Positions 36,067 to 44,038 of a stretch of DNA of 64,000 nt are shown one piece after another (within the stretch, counting starts at the first letter, position 1; every line of letters starts with the position of its first letter). The position numbers and the translations under genes are program-made. The notes beneath the pieces are model-generated. The model did no database searches. It saw only the letters and a list, made by a program, of their open reading frames with translations, and was not told the origin of the DNA. This DNA comes from Paludisphaera mucosa (lineage in GTDB: Bacteria > Planctomycetota > Planctomycetia > Isosphaerales > Isosphaeraceae), in NCBI RefSeq assembly GCF_029589435.1, contig NZ_JARRAG010000002.1, forward strand, positions 2,852,001 through 2,916,000, given 5' to 3'.

Positions 36067-37014
36067 ATGCCCCGCACGCTGCGATCTGTGCTGAGTCGAC
36101 TTCCCCAGATCCTGCTGATCGCGGGGGCGTTGGGGTTGATGTTCCGGACCGAGCGGTTCTTCACTCCCGGAACGCTGACGAGCATCCTGACCCAGGCGAG
36201 CATCGTAGGGGTGCTGGCGATCGGCCAGGCGTTCGTGCTGATCGGCGGCGGCTTCGACCTCTCGCAGGGGGCGATGCTCGCGCTCGTCGCGGCGACGGTC
36301 GGCCATCTCTCGCAGGCGGGCTGGCCTCCGCTGGTCTGCGTGGCTGCGGCGCTCGTCGTCGGCCTGGGCCTAGGGGCGATCAACGGCTTCTTCGTCTCGG
36401 TCGTGCGGACGAACCCGTTCGTGACGACACTCAGCACGTTACTCATCTTCCGCGGTGCCGCTTTCATCGCGCTGGGCGGGCGGCCGATCGCGAACATCCG
36501 CGTCTTCCAGGCCGTCGATTCGGGATTTCAGTTCGGGGCGACCTTCATCCCGTACCGCGGCCTTATCTTCTTGGCGGTGACGCTCGCCGCCTGGGTCGTC
36601 CTGCGGCGTTCGATCTTCGGCCAGTACGTCTACGCGCTCGGCGGCAACGCCGAGGCCGCGCGGCTGGCGGGGGTGAGGACGGTCCGCCTGCGCACGTGGA
36701 CTTTCGCGATCAGCGGCCTGGCGACGGGGCTGGCGACGATCCTCTTCCTGTCCTGGCTGCGGGTCTCGAAGCCCGACACCGGCACCGGATACGAGCTCGA
36801 CTCGATCGCCGCATGCGTGGTCGGCGGCGTCTCGCTCCAGGGCGGCCGCGGGAGCATCCTAGGCGCGGCGGCGGGCTGCCTGCTGCTGCAGGCCCTCCGC
36901 ACCCAGATCACGATGAGCGGCTTCCCGGAGGAGTACCGGACGTTCGTCACCGGCCTGGTCATCCTCACTTTCGCCGCCGCCGACGCACTCGCCCGCCGCA
37001 ACGAGCGAAGTTGA
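36067..37014 (+). CDS. Sugar ABC transporter permease, RbsC-like
   Basis: A 315-residue permease of the CUT2 group with about eight to ten helices. Hallmarks: AIGQAFVLIGGGFDLSQGAM near the N-terminus, TNPFVTTLSTLLIFRGAAF in the middle, GGNAEAARLAGVRT in the cytoplasmic loop, and VVGGVSLQGGRGSILGAAAG near the C-terminus. I use the ATG at 36067; a TTG at 36046 in frame is an alternative start. It forms the membrane channel for the ATPase encoded immediately upstream. A clear intrinsic terminator follows at 37,087. Confidence 0.93.
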   Translation: MPRTLRSVLSRLPQILLIAGALGLMFRTERFFTPGTLTSILTQASIVGVLAIGQAFVLIGGGFDLSQGAMLALVAATVGHLSQAGWPPLVCVAAALVVGLGLGAINGFFVSVVRTNPFVTTLSTLLIFRGAAFIALGGRPIANIRVFQAVDSGFQFGATFIPYRGLIFLAVTLAAWVVLRRSIFGQYVYALGGNAEAARLAGVRTVRLRTWTFAISGLATGLATILFLSWLRVSKPDTGTGYELDSIAACVVGGVSLQGGRGSILGAAAGCLLLQALRTQITMSGFPEEYRTFVTGLVILTFAAADALARRNERS

Positions 37015-37086
37015 GCCGACGAGGCTCGAATCGATCGCCGACCGAGTCGGCGAAAGCAGGCTTCGCAAGAAGCTGGGGACGTCGGC

Positions 37087-37109
37087 CTGGGAGCGATTCC
37101 CAGTTTTTT
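37087..37109 (+). terminator. Intrinsic terminator after the sugar ABC genes
   Basis: Stem CTGGGA at 37087-37092 with TCCCAG at 37098-37103, five-base loop, followed by TTTTTT at 37104-37109. A textbook rho-independent signal, 72 bases after the permease stop. Confidence 0.8.
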
Positions 37110-37219
37110 GGAAATACCGGGAAGGAAATCGCGAGAAGCTGCATGTTCAGGGTAGACGGCCGCCGCCCGACGTCCTGATCGCGGGGCTGGGTCCTTCACA
37201 CCGGACGCGAGGCACGCCC

Positions 37220-38785
37220 ATGAGCGGGAGACATCCGTCGGCCATGGTCGACGAGTTCGGGATCTTGTTCGGCACAGGGGCGATCGGCGGACTCTCCGAC
37301 GCTCAGCTCCTCAAAATGTTCGTGAACAGCCGGGGGGGATTGGCCGAATCGGCCTTCGAAGTCCTCGTTCAGCGTCACGGCCCGATGGTTTGGGGCGTCT
37401 GTACGCGGATCCTGAACGAGCCCCACGACGCCGCCGACGCCTTCCAATCGACGTTCCTGGTCCTGGTGCGGAAGGCCCCCGCGATCCGCGTCGAGGACTC
37501 GCTGGGTCGTTGGCTCCATGGAGTCAGCCGCAAGGTGGCGTTGAGGGCAAGGAAGTCTCAGGTCCGTCGGCCGGTCCTTGGAGGCGGCCATGACGAAAGG
37601 GTGTCGGCGTCCGACGTCGCGCCCGATCGAACCGAGTTGCTCGCCGTCCTGGACGACGAAATCGCCCGGCTTCCGGAGCGGTACCGAGCGGTGGTCGAGC
37701 TGTGCGACATCGGGGGTGTGGCGCACGGGGAGGCCGCTCGGCGACTCGGATGCGCCTTGGGGACCGTCGGCAGTCGCCTGTCTCGGGGCCGCGAACGGCT
37801 GCGTCGGCGCCTGGTCCGCCGCGGCCTGGTCCTTTCGACGAGTTTCGCTGCGGCGTGGTCGCCAACGCGAGCGGTTTCGTCCTCGTTGCCGAAAGCTCTG
37901 GCGGCATCCACCGCGCGGGCCGTTCTGCGGATGGCCAGAGATGACGGTGCATCGGTCGCGACGAACGTTTCTGCGTTATCGAGAGGAGTTCTCACAGCCA
38001 TGCTTTGGACTCGATTACGGTACTTCTCAGCCCTTGCCGCACTGGCGACGGCCGGCATGATGGTCCTCGCGTCCGGTGCCGCCCAGGATCCCGAGGCCGC
38101 GAAAGCGGCGGTCCAGGGTGCGGCCTCCGGCGCACCGGCGTCGGAAACCCCAGAGCAGTTTCTCGCCGGAGTCTTCAAGACTTATGCTGGCGCGAAGTCG
38201 TACGAGGACGAGGGCGAGTCGACGGCCGTGTTCATCTCGGCGGCGGGCGGCAGGCGCACGGTGAAGAAGCCCTTTTCGACGCGATTCGTGCGGCCGAAGC
38301 TCTTCTATTACGAGTTCACGGCGCGAAACGGCGAGGGCGAGGAAGAGAAGAGTCGCTACGTCGTCTGGACGGACGCGGCCCCCGAGCGATCGAAGATCTG
38401 GTGGACCCTCCGGCCCGAAATCCAGGACGAGTCGTTGCACCTGGCCCTCGGAAGCGGAGCGGGGATTTCGGGCGGGTCGGCCACGATCATCCCCGCGCTG
38501 CTGATGCCCGAGACGATCATGGCGAACAGGCTCCGAGTTTTGAAGGGCCTCAAGTTCGCCGGCGAGGAGGTGGTCGACGAGTCCGCCTGCCGCAAGTTCG
38601 AGGGGAAGAATCTCCAGGGGGAGGTCGAGACGATCTGGGTCGACAAGACGACGTTGATGGTGCGGCGGATCGTTTCGACGATGAAGATCCCCGGGCACAC
38701 GGTCGAGACGACGACCACGTATCGCCCGCGTATGGACGTCGAGATCCCTCGCGAGCGGTTCGACTTCACTCCGCCCGGCTCGTGA
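37220..38785 (+). CDS. ECF RNA polymerase sigma factor with membrane anchor and extracytoplasmic C-terminal domain
   Basis: A 521-residue fusion. Residues about 45-110 are sigma-70 region 2 (FEVLVQRHGPMVWGVCTRIL, DAADAFQSTFLVLVRKA), residues about 135-195 region 4 (LPERYRAVVELCDIGGVAHG, GCALGTVGSRLSRGRERLRR). A single membrane helix follows near 266-284 (YFSALAALATAGMMVLASGA). Residues 300-521 form a secreted-type domain (FLAGVFKTYAGAKSYEDEGE, PKLFYYEFTAR, LMVRRIVSTMKIPG) that resembles the LolA/RseB-like fold. Long C-terminal extensions are known for planctomycete ECF01-Gob type sigma factors. The layout suggests a sigma factor tethered to the membrane and controlled by an envelope signal. 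No separate anti-sigma gene is adjacent. Confidence 0.88.
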   Translation: MSGRHPSAMVDEFGILFGTGAIGGLSDAQLLKMFVNSRGGLAESAFEVLVQRHGPMVWGVCTRILNEPHDAADAFQSTFLVLVRKAPAIRVEDSLGRWLHGVSRKVALRARKSQVRRPVLGGGHDERVSASDVAPDRTELLAVLDDEIARLPERYRAVVELCDIGGVAHGEAARRLGCALGTVGSRLSRGRERLRRRLVRRGLVLSTSFAAAWSPTRAVSSSLPKALAASTARAVLRMARDDGASVATNVSALSRGVLTAMLWTRLRYFSALAALATAGMMVLASGAAQDPEAAKAAVQGAASGAPASETPEQFLAGVFKTYAGAKSYEDEGESTAVFISAAGGRRTVKKPFSTRFVRPKLFYYEFTARNGEGEEEKSRYVVWTDAAPERSKIWWTLRPEIQDESLHLALGSGAGISGGSATIIPALLMPETIMANRLRVLKGLKFAGEEVVDESACRKFEGKNLQGEVETIWVDKTTLMVRRIVSTMKIPGHTVETTTTYRPRMDVEIPRERFDFTPPGS

Positions 38786-38928
38786 GGGGCCGATGAGCCG
38801 CCCGAGGCTCGATCGAGCTGGCCTGGCGTCGATCGGAGGTTTCGCATAAGCTCCTCCTCGCGCCCCCGATCCGTCGGCGATCGATCGGGGCGGGCGGTTC
38901 ACTTCCAGGGAAGGAAGGCGAGGCGGGC

Positions 38929-39591
38929 ATGAAGATCCAGCATCCGCTGCTCATCCAGGCCGTGGGCTGCGTCGGCTCTCAAATGATCCGATCGCTGGGC
39001 CGGACCTGGGATTTCCATTTCCGCTACGAGGATCCCGCAGCGGACCCGGAGGTCGCCCGGCGGTCGGGCCAACGTTATATCTACGCGTTCTTCCACGAGG
39101 TGATGCTCTTCCCGGCCTATTACTGGAACTGGCCGACGATGCATATCCTCATCAGCGACCACCGCGACGGCGAGATGATCACGCAGGTCGTCAAGCGGCT
39201 GGGATTCGGCGTCGTCCGCGGCTCGTCGACGCGCGGCGGGGCGCGGGCGCTCCGCGAGATGACCGGCCGGATCGACGGCAACCTCTGTGTGACGCCCGAC
39301 GGGCCCCGCGGGCCGCGGCGCCATGTCCACCAGGGCATCGCCTATCTGGCCAGCCGCACCGGGCTGCCGGTCGTCGGGACGGGACTGGCGTTCAAGGACG
39401 CCTGGCGAGCGAAGAGCTGGGACCGATTCTGCATCCCCAAGCCCGGCTCCAAGGCCGCCGCCGTGACGCCCGCGCCGGTGATCATCGCCCCCGACGCCGA
39501 CCGCGAGGCCCTGGAGGCCGGCCGCCTGGAGATCGAGCGGCGGATGCAGGCGGCGATGGTCGAGGCCGAGGCGTGGGTCGAGATGCTCTGA
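38929..39591 (+). CDS. DUF374 lysophospholipid acyltransferase-like protein
   Basis: A 220-residue protein of the DUF374/LPLAT superfamily. The acyltransferase HxxxxD-like element is FFHEVMLFPAYY; further conserved blocks are ISDHRDGEMITQVVKRLGF, VRGSSTRGGARALREM and VTPDGPRGPRRHVHQG. These match DUF374 proteins, which are related to LpxL-type acyltransferases and probably acylate a lipid on the inner face of the inner membrane. There is a hydrophobic N-terminal stretch but no clear signal peptide. Transcribed alone. Confidence 0.9.
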   Translation: MKIQHPLLIQAVGCVGSQMIRSLGRTWDFHFRYEDPAADPEVARRSGQRYIYAFFHEVMLFPAYYWNWPTMHILISDHRDGEMITQVVKRLGFGVVRGSSTRGGARALREMTGRIDGNLCVTPDGPRGPRRHVHQGIAYLASRTGLPVVGTGLAFKDAWRAKSWDRFCIPKPGSKAAAVTPAPVIIAPDADREALEAGRLEIERRMQAAMVEAEAWVEML

Positions 39592-39696
39592 TTCGGGGTT
39601 GCCAGGAATCGGCCGGGGCTGTACGGTGCGTCGGCATTTCCCGATGATTCGCGTCCGACGGCCGGCCTCTCGACGGGCCTTCCCGGTCTCCCTGCG

Positions 39697-40380
39697 ATGA
39701 ACGCTCCTCTTTCGAATCGACCCCTCCTCTCGCAGCCGATCCGGTGGTCCTTCGCGGCCCTGGCGGTCGGACTGATGGTCATGCTGGCGGTCGCCCGCCG
39801 GCTGGAGCCGGACCCACGCGGGTTCGGCTCGCACGAACAGCTCGGGCTCGCTCCCTGCTCCTTCCTGCTCGCGACCGGCCGTTTGTGCCCCTTCTGCGGG
39901 GCGACGACGGCCGTGGCCGAGACGACGAGGGGGAGGATGGACCGGGCCTGGCGGGCGAATCCGGCGGGCGCGCTGTTGGGCGTGCTCTCGGGACCTTTGA
40001 TCGTCTGGCTGCTCTTGGGCGTAGTCACGCGGAGGCCTCCGGGCTTCCAATCGCCTGGGGCGCCGTTGGTGGGCCTGCTGTTCCTGTTCGTCCTGGTGGG
40101 TTCCGCATTCTGGTTGATGCGATTTCTTGACGGCCCGGCCTACCTGGCCCCCGCCGGCGTGGCGCCGGCTTTCGGCCCGGTCCCGCTCGCGCCCGAACCA
40201 AGGAAGGAGGGGGTGGACGATGACCCCCCGTACGATGACGAGGATGCGACGTCTGGCCCCCGCCGCGATGGCCGTGGGCCTGCTTCTGACCCTGGCGGGC
40301 TGCGACCCGCGGACGCTCTTCTACTTCCTCCAGCCTTTCGAGCCCACGATTCCGGCTCCAGGGCCGTCGCTCAAGAATAA
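39697..40380 (+). CDS. DUF2752 membrane protein with unusual C-terminal extension
   Basis: A 227-residue protein. Residues 1-150 hold three hydrophobic helices and the DUF2752 signature LCPFCGATTAVAETTRG, a Cys pair possibly binding metal or acting in redox. After the last helix (LLFLFVLVGSAFWLMRFL) the protein continues as a Pro/Asp/Gly-rich tail with no family similarity. The tail overlaps the start of the following lipoprotein gene by 161 bases in another frame. DUF2752 proteins are usually about 130-160 residues, so the natural stop may have been lost. The function of the family is unknown. Confidence 0.75.
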   Translation: MNAPLSNRPLLSQPIRWSFAALAVGLMVMLAVARRLEPDPRGFGSHEQLGLAPCSFLLATGRLCPFCGATTAVAETTRGRMDRAWRANPAGALLGVLSGPLIVWLLLGVVTRRPPGFQSPGAPLVGLLFLFVLVGSAFWLMRFLDGPAYLAPAGVAPAFGPVPLAPEPRKEGVDDDPPYDDEDATSGPRRDGRGPASDPGGLRPADALLLPPAFRAHDSGSRAVAQE

Positions 40381-40930
40381 GAAGGTCGTCGTCCTGGCCA
40401 GCGCCGACGAGGCCACGCTGGCGAAGTACCCCGGGCTGGATCGCGACCTGGGGCGGCAGTTCAACAGCAACCTCAAGAAGAACAAGAAGATCACGACCGT
40501 CGACTCCGAGAAGGTGGCCGACTGGATCCAGGGCCATCCCGGCTGGTCCGACCCCTCCGAGGCGGCCCGCGACTTCGAGGCCGACGTGGTGGTCGTCCTG
40601 GAGGTCGAGCAGTTCCAGACGCGACACCCGGGGAGCCTCAACGTCCTGGAAGGGACGTCCAAGGTCCACATCCAGGCGTTCGAGCTGAAGCACCCCACCA
40701 ACAGCAAGGGGAAGGCGATCAAGGACCAGGAGAAGGAATCCGAGTCGATCTACGACGATTATCAGGAGACGACCTTCCCGATCCGCGGCCCCATCCCGAT
40801 GGACTCGGGCGTGGGCGAGTCGACATTCAAGAGCAAGCTGCTGCAGGTGGTCGCCAACGAGTGCTCCTGGCACTTCATCGAACACTCGCAGGAAGACATC
40901 ATTCAGGACGTCCGATTTAACGGCCGCTGA
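40220..40930 (+). CDS. Planctomycete lipoprotein of unknown function
   Basis: A 236-residue lipoprotein. An AAGGAGG box eight bases before the ATG at 40220 fixes the start. Signal MTPRTMTRMRRLAPAAMAVG followed by LLLTLAGC, lipobox LAGC. The mature protein begins DPRTLFYFLQPFEP and includes KKVVVLASADEATLAKYPGL, DRDLGRQFNSNLKKNKKITT and VVVVLEVEQFQTRHPGSLNV. The alternating beta strands and VVVLEV pattern resemble proteins that assemble with outer-membrane or secretion components (LptE/CsgG-like), but I cannot assign a family. It overlaps the DUF2752 gene and is closed by a strong terminator. Confidence 0.8.
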   Translation: MTPRTMTRMRRLAPAAMAVGLLLTLAGCDPRTLFYFLQPFEPTIPAPGPSLKNKKVVVLASADEATLAKYPGLDRDLGRQFNSNLKKNKKITTVDSEKVADWIQGHPGWSDPSEAARDFEADVVVVLEVEQFQTRHPGSLNVLEGTSKVHIQAFELKHPTNSKGKAIKDQEKESESIYDDYQETTFPIRGPIPMDSGVGESTFKSKLLQVVANECSWHFIEHSQEDIIQDVRFNGR

Positions 40931-40962
40931 CGGCCGGTCCGCAACGACGACGCTTCGCATCC

Positions 40963-41000
40963 GGGCCGGGCCACGCCCCTCAAGGCGTGGCCCGGCCCTT
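40963..41000 (+). terminator. Intrinsic terminator-like hairpin after the lipoprotein gene
   Basis: A perfect 15-base stem, GGGCCGGGCCACGCC at 40963-40977 and its complement at 40984-40998, with loop CCTCAA and only a short TT tail. Confidence 0.7.
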
Positions 41001-41045
41001 CGGCGTGGTTCGACCCGCGCACTTTTCGGTAACGTCGACTTTCAG

Positions 41046-41074
41046 TTGAGTTTGGCTCGGACGTGCTGTACGAT
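41046..41074 (+). promoter_or_regulatory. Sigma-70-type promoter of the ThuA-like gene
   Basis: TTGAGT at 41046-41051 and TACGAT at 41069-41074 with a 17-base spacer, in a low-GC patch about 100 bases upstream of the ThuA-like start. Confidence 0.65.
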
Positions 41075-41171
41075 TAACGCTGAAATCGATTGCGAATTCC
41101 GATTTCCACCCGCACTCGCCCCCGCCCCACGCCCCGCTCCGAACCTGGATCCCCCCTCCAGGAGGTCTCTC

Positions 41172-41930
41172 TTGAACGTCGATCGTCGATCGTTCCTGCC
41201 CAGGCTCGTCTTGGTCGCGCCGTTCGTCGCGGCCTTCGTGGGAGCCTCGGCGTCGGCACAGACGTCGCCGCCGGTCCGGGTGCGTATCTGGTGCGAAGGC
41301 GAGACGTCGACCTCGGCTTATCCCGAGGGGGTGGACGCGGCCCTCGCCGACGGATTGTCGCGGCGGCCGGACCTGCAGGTGACTCGCGGACGGCTCGGCG
41401 ACCCTCACGCGGGACTGCGCGACGGCGACCTCGACGCGACCGACGTTCTGGTCTGGTGGGGCCGCGCCCGCCACGACGAGGTCCCCGACGAGCGCGCCCA
41501 GGCCGTGGCGACGCGGGTCCGCGAGGGCCGGATGGGGCTGGTGGCGCTCTACGCCTCGTGCGGTAGCAAGCCCTTCCGCCTGCTGATGAACAGCATGCCC
41601 TGTGAGCCCGGCAGTTGGCGCGAGGACGGCCGGCCCGAGTTTGTCGCCGTGAAGGCCCCCGAGCACCCGATCGCCGCCGGTGTCGTCCCGTTCACCATCC
41701 TCAAGTCCGATATGTTCTCCGAGCCTTTCGCCGTCCCCGAGCCCGAGACCATCGTCTTCGTCTCGAACTGGGAGCGCGGCGAGTCAGTCCGCAGCGGCCT
41801 GACCTGGTCAGTCGGCAAGGGGCGGGTCGTCTACCTCCGGACCGGCCCGGAATCCTTCCCCGTGCTCTTCCACCCGTCGGTCCGGCGGTCGATCGCGAAC
41901 GCCGTGGTCTGGGGCGCGCGCCGCTCCTGA
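41172..41930 (+). CDS. ThuA-domain secreted protein
   Basis: A 252-residue protein of the ThuA/trehalose-utilisation, class I glutamine amidotransferase-like fold. The TTG start at 41172 is fixed by AGGAGG six bases upstream. The N-terminus NVDRRSFLPRLVLVAPFVAA has the RR-x-F-L pattern of a Tat signal. Core motifs: RIWCEGETSTSAYPEG, LDATDVLVWWGRARHDEVPD, VALYASCGSK at the amidotransferase-like elbow, APEHPIAAGV, and GKGRVVYLRTGPESFPVLFH. ThuA proteins occur with sugar dehydrogenases and handle trehalose-type disaccharides, but no such partner is adjacent. Probably periplasmic. Has its own promoter at 41,046. Confidence 0.88.
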   Translation: MNVDRRSFLPRLVLVAPFVAAFVGASASAQTSPPVRVRIWCEGETSTSAYPEGVDAALADGLSRRPDLQVTRGRLGDPHAGLRDGDLDATDVLVWWGRARHDEVPDERAQAVATRVREGRMGLVALYASCGSKPFRLLMNSMPCEPGSWREDGRPEFVAVKAPEHPIAAGVVPFTILKSDMFSEPFAVPEPETIVFVSNWERGESVRSGLTWSVGKGRVVYLRTGPESFPVLFHPSVRRSIANAVVWGARRS

Positions 41931-41990
41931 GCCGGTCCGAGGATGCGTGGGATCAGGCGGCGGGCGACCTGCGGGGCGACGGCTGGGTTG

Positions 41991-42018
41991 TTGACTGGCC
42001 GGGCGTGGTTCTTATAAT
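41991..42018 (+). promoter_or_regulatory. Strong sigma-70-type promoter with long leader
   Basis: TTGACT at 41991-41996 and the perfect TATAAT at 42013-42018, spacer 16. The next gene starts at 42262, so the transcript would have an untranslated leader of about 235 bases. I see no recognised riboswitch in it. Confidence 0.75.
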
Positions 42019-42261
42019 CGAGCGGACGTCGCCGGCGAATGCGTCAGCTCGTCCATCGCGTCCTCATCCTGCGAAATACGCGAATCGACAGGCCGGGAAG
42101 ACCAGCTACAACGCTTTCTCCAGAAAGCTGAACGTTCCGAGGGACGCGCCGTCGGCCGGCGCGGCCTTCGCCTCGACCGATCGGTGGTTCGTCCTGTGGG
42201 CGAGGGAGTCGCTCCTTCGACTACCGGCCCAGACCTCACACCCCAGACGGAGTTAGCATCG

Positions 42262-42876
42262 ATGCGGAATGTCCTTTTTAGCATGGTCGCCGTCGCCCTG
42301 GCGGGCACGGCCTTCGCGGGCGAGCGTTACAACAAGGTCGTGAAGCCCGGCGACAAGGCCCCCACCTTCTCGGGCGTCCCCGCCTACTCGCCCTCCGGCG
42401 AGCAGACCAGCCTCACCCTGTCCGACCTGAAGGACGACGTGGTCGTCGTCGTCTTCCTGGCCAACCATTGCCCCGCCGTGGTGGGCGTCGAGGACCGCCT
42501 CAACGAGTTCACCAGCGAGTACAAGGACAAGGGCGTCCGCGTCGTCGGCATCTGCGTCAACGACATCGAGGAAGACAAGCTCCCCGCCATCCTGAAGCGG
42601 GTCACCGACAAGAACGACAAGAAGATCAACTACGTCTACGGCCACGACGAGACCCAGGCCGTCGGTAAGGCCTACGGCGCCACCCGGACGCCGTACTTCT
42701 TCGTCCTCGACAAGGAGCGGACCATCCGCTACCTCGGCGCTTTCGACGACAACGCCAAGGAAGAGAAGGTCACGAAGCACTACGTCAAGGACGCCGTCGA
42801 CGCCCTGCTGGCCGGCAAGTCGCCCGCGGTCGAAGAGTCGCAGGCCGCCGGCTGCGGCATCCAGTACAAGAAGTAA
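42262..42876 (+). CDS. Secreted thioredoxin-like (redoxin) protein
   Basis: A 204-residue exported protein: signal peptide MRNVLFSMVAVALAGTAFAG, then an AhpC/TSA-redoxin fold with VKPGDKAPTFSG, VVVVFLANHCPAVVGVEDRL, GVRVVGICVNDI and GATRTPYFFVLDKERTIRYL. The active-site region has a single Cys (NHCPAV) rather than CxxC, the pattern of the planctomycete thioredoxin-like group that carries NHCP. A C-terminal Cys in AAGCGIQYKK might serve as partner. Periplasmic redox role likely. Driven by the TTGACT/TATAAT promoter and followed by a second thioredoxin-like gene 146 bases on. Confidence 0.88.
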   Translation: MRNVLFSMVAVALAGTAFAGERYNKVVKPGDKAPTFSGVPAYSPSGEQTSLTLSDLKDDVVVVVFLANHCPAVVGVEDRLNEFTSEYKDKGVRVVGICVNDIEEDKLPAILKRVTDKNDKKINYVYGHDETQAVGKAYGATRTPYFFVLDKERTIRYLGAFDDNAKEEKVTKHYVKDAVDALLAGKSPAVEESQAAGCGIQYKK

Positions 42877-43022
42877 TCGCCTCGGCCGTCGAGCGTGCGC
42901 CCAGGCGCTCGCCGTGACGTCGAAACCCCTCGGGCCGTCGGACCTCGCGTCCGACGGCTCGATTCGCTTACCCCCCGGCGTCGCCCGCCTGATCGACCAC
43001 CCCCCGGAGGACCGGCAAGACA

Positions 43023-43562
43023 ATGATCCGCACGACCGCCCTGTTGACGGCCTGCCTCGTCGCCGCGCTCGCCGCCCAAGCGCCGGCCCGGGCCGAAGAC
43101 CCGGAGACCGAGGCCGTCTCCCTCCGTCAGCTCACCTGGGCCGACTTTCAGAAACACCTGGCCTCCAACAAGGACGCCAAGTGGATCATGGTCGACGCCT
43201 GGGCCACGAACTGCGGCCCTTGCAAGGAGAACTTCCCCCACGTCGTCGAGATGCACCGCAAGTACGGCCCCAAGGGGCTCGCGGTGATCTCCCTGTCACT
43301 CGACGACATCGAGGACGTCAAGGCCGTCGCTGACGCCGAGAAGTTCCTCCGCGACAACAAGGCGACGTTCACCAACGTGCTCCTGAAGGAGGAGTCCGGC
43401 GTGGGCTTCGAGAAGCTCAACGTCGGCGCCATCCCGGCCGTCTTCCTGTTCGGCCCCGACGGCCAGGAGGTGATGCGCTTCACCTGGGACGACCCGAACA
43501 ATCAGTTCACGTACGACGAAGTAGAGAAGGAAGTGATCAAGCGTCTCGGCGCCTCGAATTGA
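43023..43562 (+). CDS. TlpA-like periplasmic thioredoxin
   Basis: A 179-residue exported thioredoxin: signal peptide up to PARA (residue about 23), then the thioredoxin fold with the active site CGPC in WATNCGPCKENFPHVVEM, GLAVISLSLDD, and the cis-Pro loop VGAIPAVFLFGPDG. It should reduce or form disulfides in the periplasm, for example in cytochrome c maturation or protein quality control. It follows the single-Cys redoxin gene, and the large DsbD-type protein at 60,893 could supply its electrons, which is inference. Confidence 0.9.
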   Translation: MIRTTALLTACLVAALAAQAPARAEDPETEAVSLRQLTWADFQKHLASNKDAKWIMVDAWATNCGPCKENFPHVVEMHRKYGPKGLAVISLSLDDIEDVKAVADAEKFLRDNKATFTNVLLKEESGVGFEKLNVGAIPAVFLFGPDGQEVMRFTWDDPNNQFTYDEVEKEVIKRLGASN

Positions 43563-43564
43563 CC

Positions 43565-43594
43565 TTGGGACCCCCCGCCGGGATATGATATGCT
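43565..43594 (+). promoter_or_regulatory. Candidate promoter of rpmE-prfA-prmC
   Basis: TTGGGA at 43565-43570 and TATGCT at 43589-43594, 18-base spacer; an alternative -10 TATGAT lies at 43584-43589. AT-rich patch about 70 bases upstream of rpmE. Confidence 0.5.
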
Positions 43595-43665
43595 GACGAC
43601 TTCGGCCGAGGCTCGAGCCAGATCGGGCCCGGTCGCCACTCTCAACCGAGAAAAGACAGACGGCG

Positions 43666-43905
43666 ATGAAAGACGGCATCCACCCCAAGTACGTCGACTC
43701 CGTGGTCACCTGCGGTTGCGGCAACTCGTTCGAGACCCGCAGCACCAAGCCCAAGATCGCGGTCGAAGTCTGCTCGAAGTGCCACCCGTTCTTCACCGGC
43801 TCGGTGAAATTCGTGGACGCGGCCGGCCGGGTCGACAAGTTCAACAAGAAGTTCCAGGGCACCTACGGCAAGGCCAAGAAGGCCGCCGAGCCCGCCAAGG
43901 TCTAG
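43666..43905 (+). CDS. rpmE: Ribosomal protein bL31, zinc-binding form
   Basis: A 79-residue ribosomal protein of the large subunit: [20 protein letters not shown] at the N-terminus, then [20 protein letters not shown]. The cysteines (CGC and CSKC) are the zinc ligands of the C+ type L31, used when zinc is sufficient. It bridges the 50S and 30S subunits. It heads the common bacterial order rpmE-prfA-prmC. The C-terminal KKAAEPAKV tail is slightly longer than in E. coli. Confidence 0.97.
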   Translation: MKDGIHPKYVDSVVTCGCGNSFETRSTKPKIAVEVCSKCHPFFTGSVKFVDAAGRVDKFNKKFQGTYGKAKKAAEPAKV

Positions 43906-43930
43906 CCCTTTCGCTTCGACGCAGCAAGCC

Positions 43931-43973
43931 ACGGCCCGCGGGACGGTCTGACCGAGTCCGCCGGGCCGTTTCG
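43931..43973 (+). terminator. Putative terminator or attenuator between rpmE and prfA
   Basis: ACGGCCCG... and ...CGGGCCGT form an imperfect hairpin followed by TTTCG. It may reduce read-through and give rpmE more transcript than prfA. Confidence 0.5.
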
Positions 43974-44038
43974 CTTGATCCCGCGCAAGAGGCGGCCGAT
44001 CGTTCTCCGGTCCTCGCTCCTGGTAGGTTCTTCAGGCC

